Assembly (NCBI GenBank): GCA_963999645.1
Contig: CAXEUY010000016.1
Location: 1 to 44,715, forward strand
From: MedAcidi-G1 sp002294285
GTDB taxonomy: Bacteria > Actinomycetota > Acidimicrobiia > Acidimicrobiales > MedAcidi-G1
Length of the DNA: 44,715 nucleotides
Reading direction: 5' to 3'
Part shown: one piece after another, positions 43,170-44,715 of the stretch
Position numbering within the stretch: position 1 is the first letter of the stretch
Layout of the letters: each line of letters starts with the position of its first letter
Notes under the pieces: generated by a model
What the model saw: only the letters and a program-made list of their open reading frames with translations
Database searches by the model: none
Told to the model about the DNA's origin: nothing
Program-made: the position numbers and the translations under genes

Positions 43170-44492
43170 TCACTTAATGTAACTATCTATCACATCGTGA
43201 AAACGTCTAATTCTACTTTCTTGGCTGGATAGAAACCCGCCTTTAAATCCGCTCGATCGTAAACCCAATTGCTGCATAACAGATATAGCTATGTCCTGGT
43301 CTGGTATTAAGCCCATGGATTGTTCACCATATTTGACCGTCTCATGCAAGCCTTCAGTATCTGTTAATTCTATGTTTGTCGCTGAGTCTGCAAGTTCAGT
43401 ATTTTTTGTGTAGTACCAATGATCGAAAAGACAACTTTGAGGATCTAGTGGATCTGGACGCATTCGCTGCAATAGAACACCATCAGCAGAAAAAGTTAGA
43501 GAACAATTTGGAAACAGATTGTAATGATGAGAGTCGGTTAATTGAGAATCTCGCAGATTTGAATAGTGAGTATGACCTCTACTAGGACCAAGTTCTCTCA
43601 TTTTTCTCTGTAAAGCTAGTCGCACATCATAGACACGTTGGTCAAAATCCTTGGGGTCTAAATCCCAGTGCTTCATTCTTTCAGCTAGAGAGACGGGAAG
43701 GTCAGGATTTTCCCCACGCATGCTTCTTGAAAGTGTCGCACCCATCATGATCATTCGATTATGGCCTTCATCTGACATATCGAACTGCGTATATGCATAA
43801 TTCTCCTCATGAGAGTCAGCTAATTGAGGGTGGACAGTAGGAAGGTGATAAGACTCGCAAAAATTATCTTGAATGACCTTCCAGTTGCAAGGAACCTGTG
43901 TTGAAATTTTCAACACTCGCGACCAGTCATCTATTTCATAAGCTAGCCATTCATCCCATAAGGGTCCTAAATACTCTTTTAAAGGCTTGCAATCGGGATC
44001 TAAATTGACCCATACGAACCCCGCAAAAACTTCACAAGGTAACTCCACCAAAGTCAATTCTTCACAAGGGTTTCCTCGGGGGAAATCCTCCGGATCTTGC
44101 ACGGATAAAAGAGTTCCGTCAAAAGACCATTCCCAACTGTGATATGGACACCTGAAAACTTCAGCATGTCCCTGAGTGTTATTGGTGAGTCGCGAACCCC
44201 TGTGTTGACAAACGTTGTAAAAGGCACGAATCGAATCATCATCTTGCCGCACCATGATTATTGACTCAACTCCTACTTCTTCGACTTGATAATCGCCTTT
44301 TGAAGGCATTTCACTAACACGCCCGAGAAGCAGCCATACCTTTGTCCACATCTCATTCCACTCTTTTTCATAAAAATCAACTGACGTGTAGCGAAATCCT
44401 TCTATAGGCAATTCTGAGATCTCTGGATTATCCCAACCGGGCGCTAAATCTGTAACTTCGTTACCTACTCTTTGATTCTCACCAGTAGCCAT
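43170..44492 (-). CDS. Rieske non-heme iron oxygenase, alpha subunit (paralogue 2)
   Basis: The 440-aa product has Rieske ligands Cys95, His97, Cys115 and His118, and catalytic-domain residues DNFCESYHLPTVH (Asp209, His216, His221). It aligns with paralogue 1 along the whole length, but the Rieske-site flank is PYHSWEW rather than PYHGWEW. It is first in the operon, so a promoter should lie in the 104 bp upstream toward murF. No beta subunit or reductase gene accompanies it. The substrate is unknown. Confidence 0.93.
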   Translation of the reverse strand: MATGENQRVGNEVTDLAPGWDNPEISELPIEGFRYTSVDFYEKEWNEMWTKVWLLLGRVSEMPSKGDYQVEEVGVESIIMVRQDDDSIRAFYNVCQHRGSRLTNNTQGHAEVFRCPYHSWEWSFDGTLLSVQDPEDFPRGNPCEELTLVELPCEVFAGFVWVNLDPDCKPLKEYLGPLWDEWLAYEIDDWSRVLKISTQVPCNWKVIQDNFCESYHLPTVHPQLADSHEENYAYTQFDMSDEGHNRMIMMGATLSRSMRGENPDLPVSLAERMKHWDLDPKDFDQRVYDVRLALQRKMRELGPSRGHTHYSNLRDSQLTDSHHYNLFPNCSLTFSADGVLLQRMRPDPLDPQSCLFDHWYYTKNTELADSATNIELTDTEGLHETVKYGEQSMGLIPDQDIAISVMQQLGLRSSGFKGGFLSSQESRIRRFHDVIDSYIK

Positions 44493-44596
44493 AGAGTTAC
44501 TCTCTGCCCTTCCATATGAACCGCGCTTTACTAGTTACAATTATGCCACTTTGCAGACTTTTACATAGAGTCCAAAAGGTGTTCCATCCTCTTATC

Positions 44597-44715
44597 CTAA
44601 GTGATGATTTTTTCTACAACTTTTTCAAGTCCAACAATACGACTTGCTTTAAACAGAAGAGCGTCATCTTTACCAAGATTCTTTTTTTCAATTTCGGGTA
44701 GAACATCTTCAATTT
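44597..44715 (-). CDS. murF: MurF-like C-terminus (partial, runs off window)
   Basis: The open frame at the window edge gives 38 residues ending with a stop at 44597-44599. It reads EKKNLGKDDALLFKASR then IVGLEKVVEKIIT. This matches the C-terminal GDxVLVKGSRxxxMExVV pattern of UDP-N-acetylmuramoyl-tripeptide--D-alanyl-D-alanine ligase, which adds the last dipeptide to the peptidoglycan precursor. Only the tail is visible, so another Mur ligase or CapB-type protein is not excluded. It is 104 bp from the Rieske paralogue 2 start, on the same strand. Confidence 0.55.
   Translation of the reverse strand, partial: IEDVLPEIEKKNLGKDDALLFKASRIVGLEKVVEKIIT

Overview
The window reads as chromosome from a low-G+C marine actinobacterium, most likely Acidimicrobiia. 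Supporting this are an InhA-type enoyl reductase, an NADPH:F420 oxidoreductase, a thrS-HIT gene pair, frequent TTG/GTG starts, a LexA-type operator of the TCGAAC-N4-GTTCGA form, and many short-chain/Rossmann, beta-lactamase-like and Rieske genes. Hand counts on sample lines give about 40% G+C for most of the window. No rRNA, tRNA, CRISPR array or transposase gene was seen. The taxonomic call is inference.

Region 1 (1-3951) looks like an accessory island. Four copies of a ~155-bp repeat (the first cut by the window edge) all point the same way. They separate a methyltransferase, a TauD-type dioxygenase and a strikingly G+C-rich lipoprotein gene. Each complete repeat reads as a miniature transcription unit. 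It has a TTGACA/TAAAAA promoter whose predicted start falls on the first base of three back-to-back 30-nt hairpins, and the last hairpin is a terminator. The loops are CUUG, GCAA and UUCG, the three classical ultra-stable tetraloops. I consider this the best candidate for an undescribed element. The G+C-rich gene (2036-3472) joins a native-looking Shine-Dalgarno and first six codons to foreign-looking coding sequence.

Region 2 (3952-11441) holds a two-domain Thr-linker lipoprotein with an HExxH motif. It is followed by a compact hydrolase/ABM/NTF2/MFS operon, an opposing acyltransferase/zinc-ribbon/methyltransferase operon, a cold-shock gene and a 52-aa zinc-ribbon gene.

Region 3 (11524-18938) contains a probable operon of a serine hydrolase, an MFS exporter, a thioredoxin-fold selenoprotein and a dihydrodipicolinate-reductase-like dehydrogenase. 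The selenoprotein has an in-frame UGA at the redox site and a perfect SECIS-like hairpin downstream. A kinase/patatin pair lies opposite.

Region 4 (18985-32615) is largely housekeeping: a small membrane protein, HIT, thrS, F420 reductase, InhA-like reductase, M23 peptidase and two CNNM/CBS membrane proteins. It ends in a five-gene run with a heterodimeric ABC exporter (one degenerate ATP site), a TSUP permease, an ABC ATPase and thiamine pyrophosphokinase.

Region 5 (32697-36920) is a tight four-gene catabolic-looking operon: an unknown 568-aa protein, an M19-like protein lacking canonical metal ligands, a DUF3726-like protein and an Ldh-family oxidoreductase. Region 6 (36922-40060) holds two unknown genes around a perfect LexA-type palindrome, then ygfZ and leuB. 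Region 7 (40099-44492) is an operon of two paralogous Rieske oxygenases flanking a PEP-utiliser-like protein. The window ends inside a probable murF.
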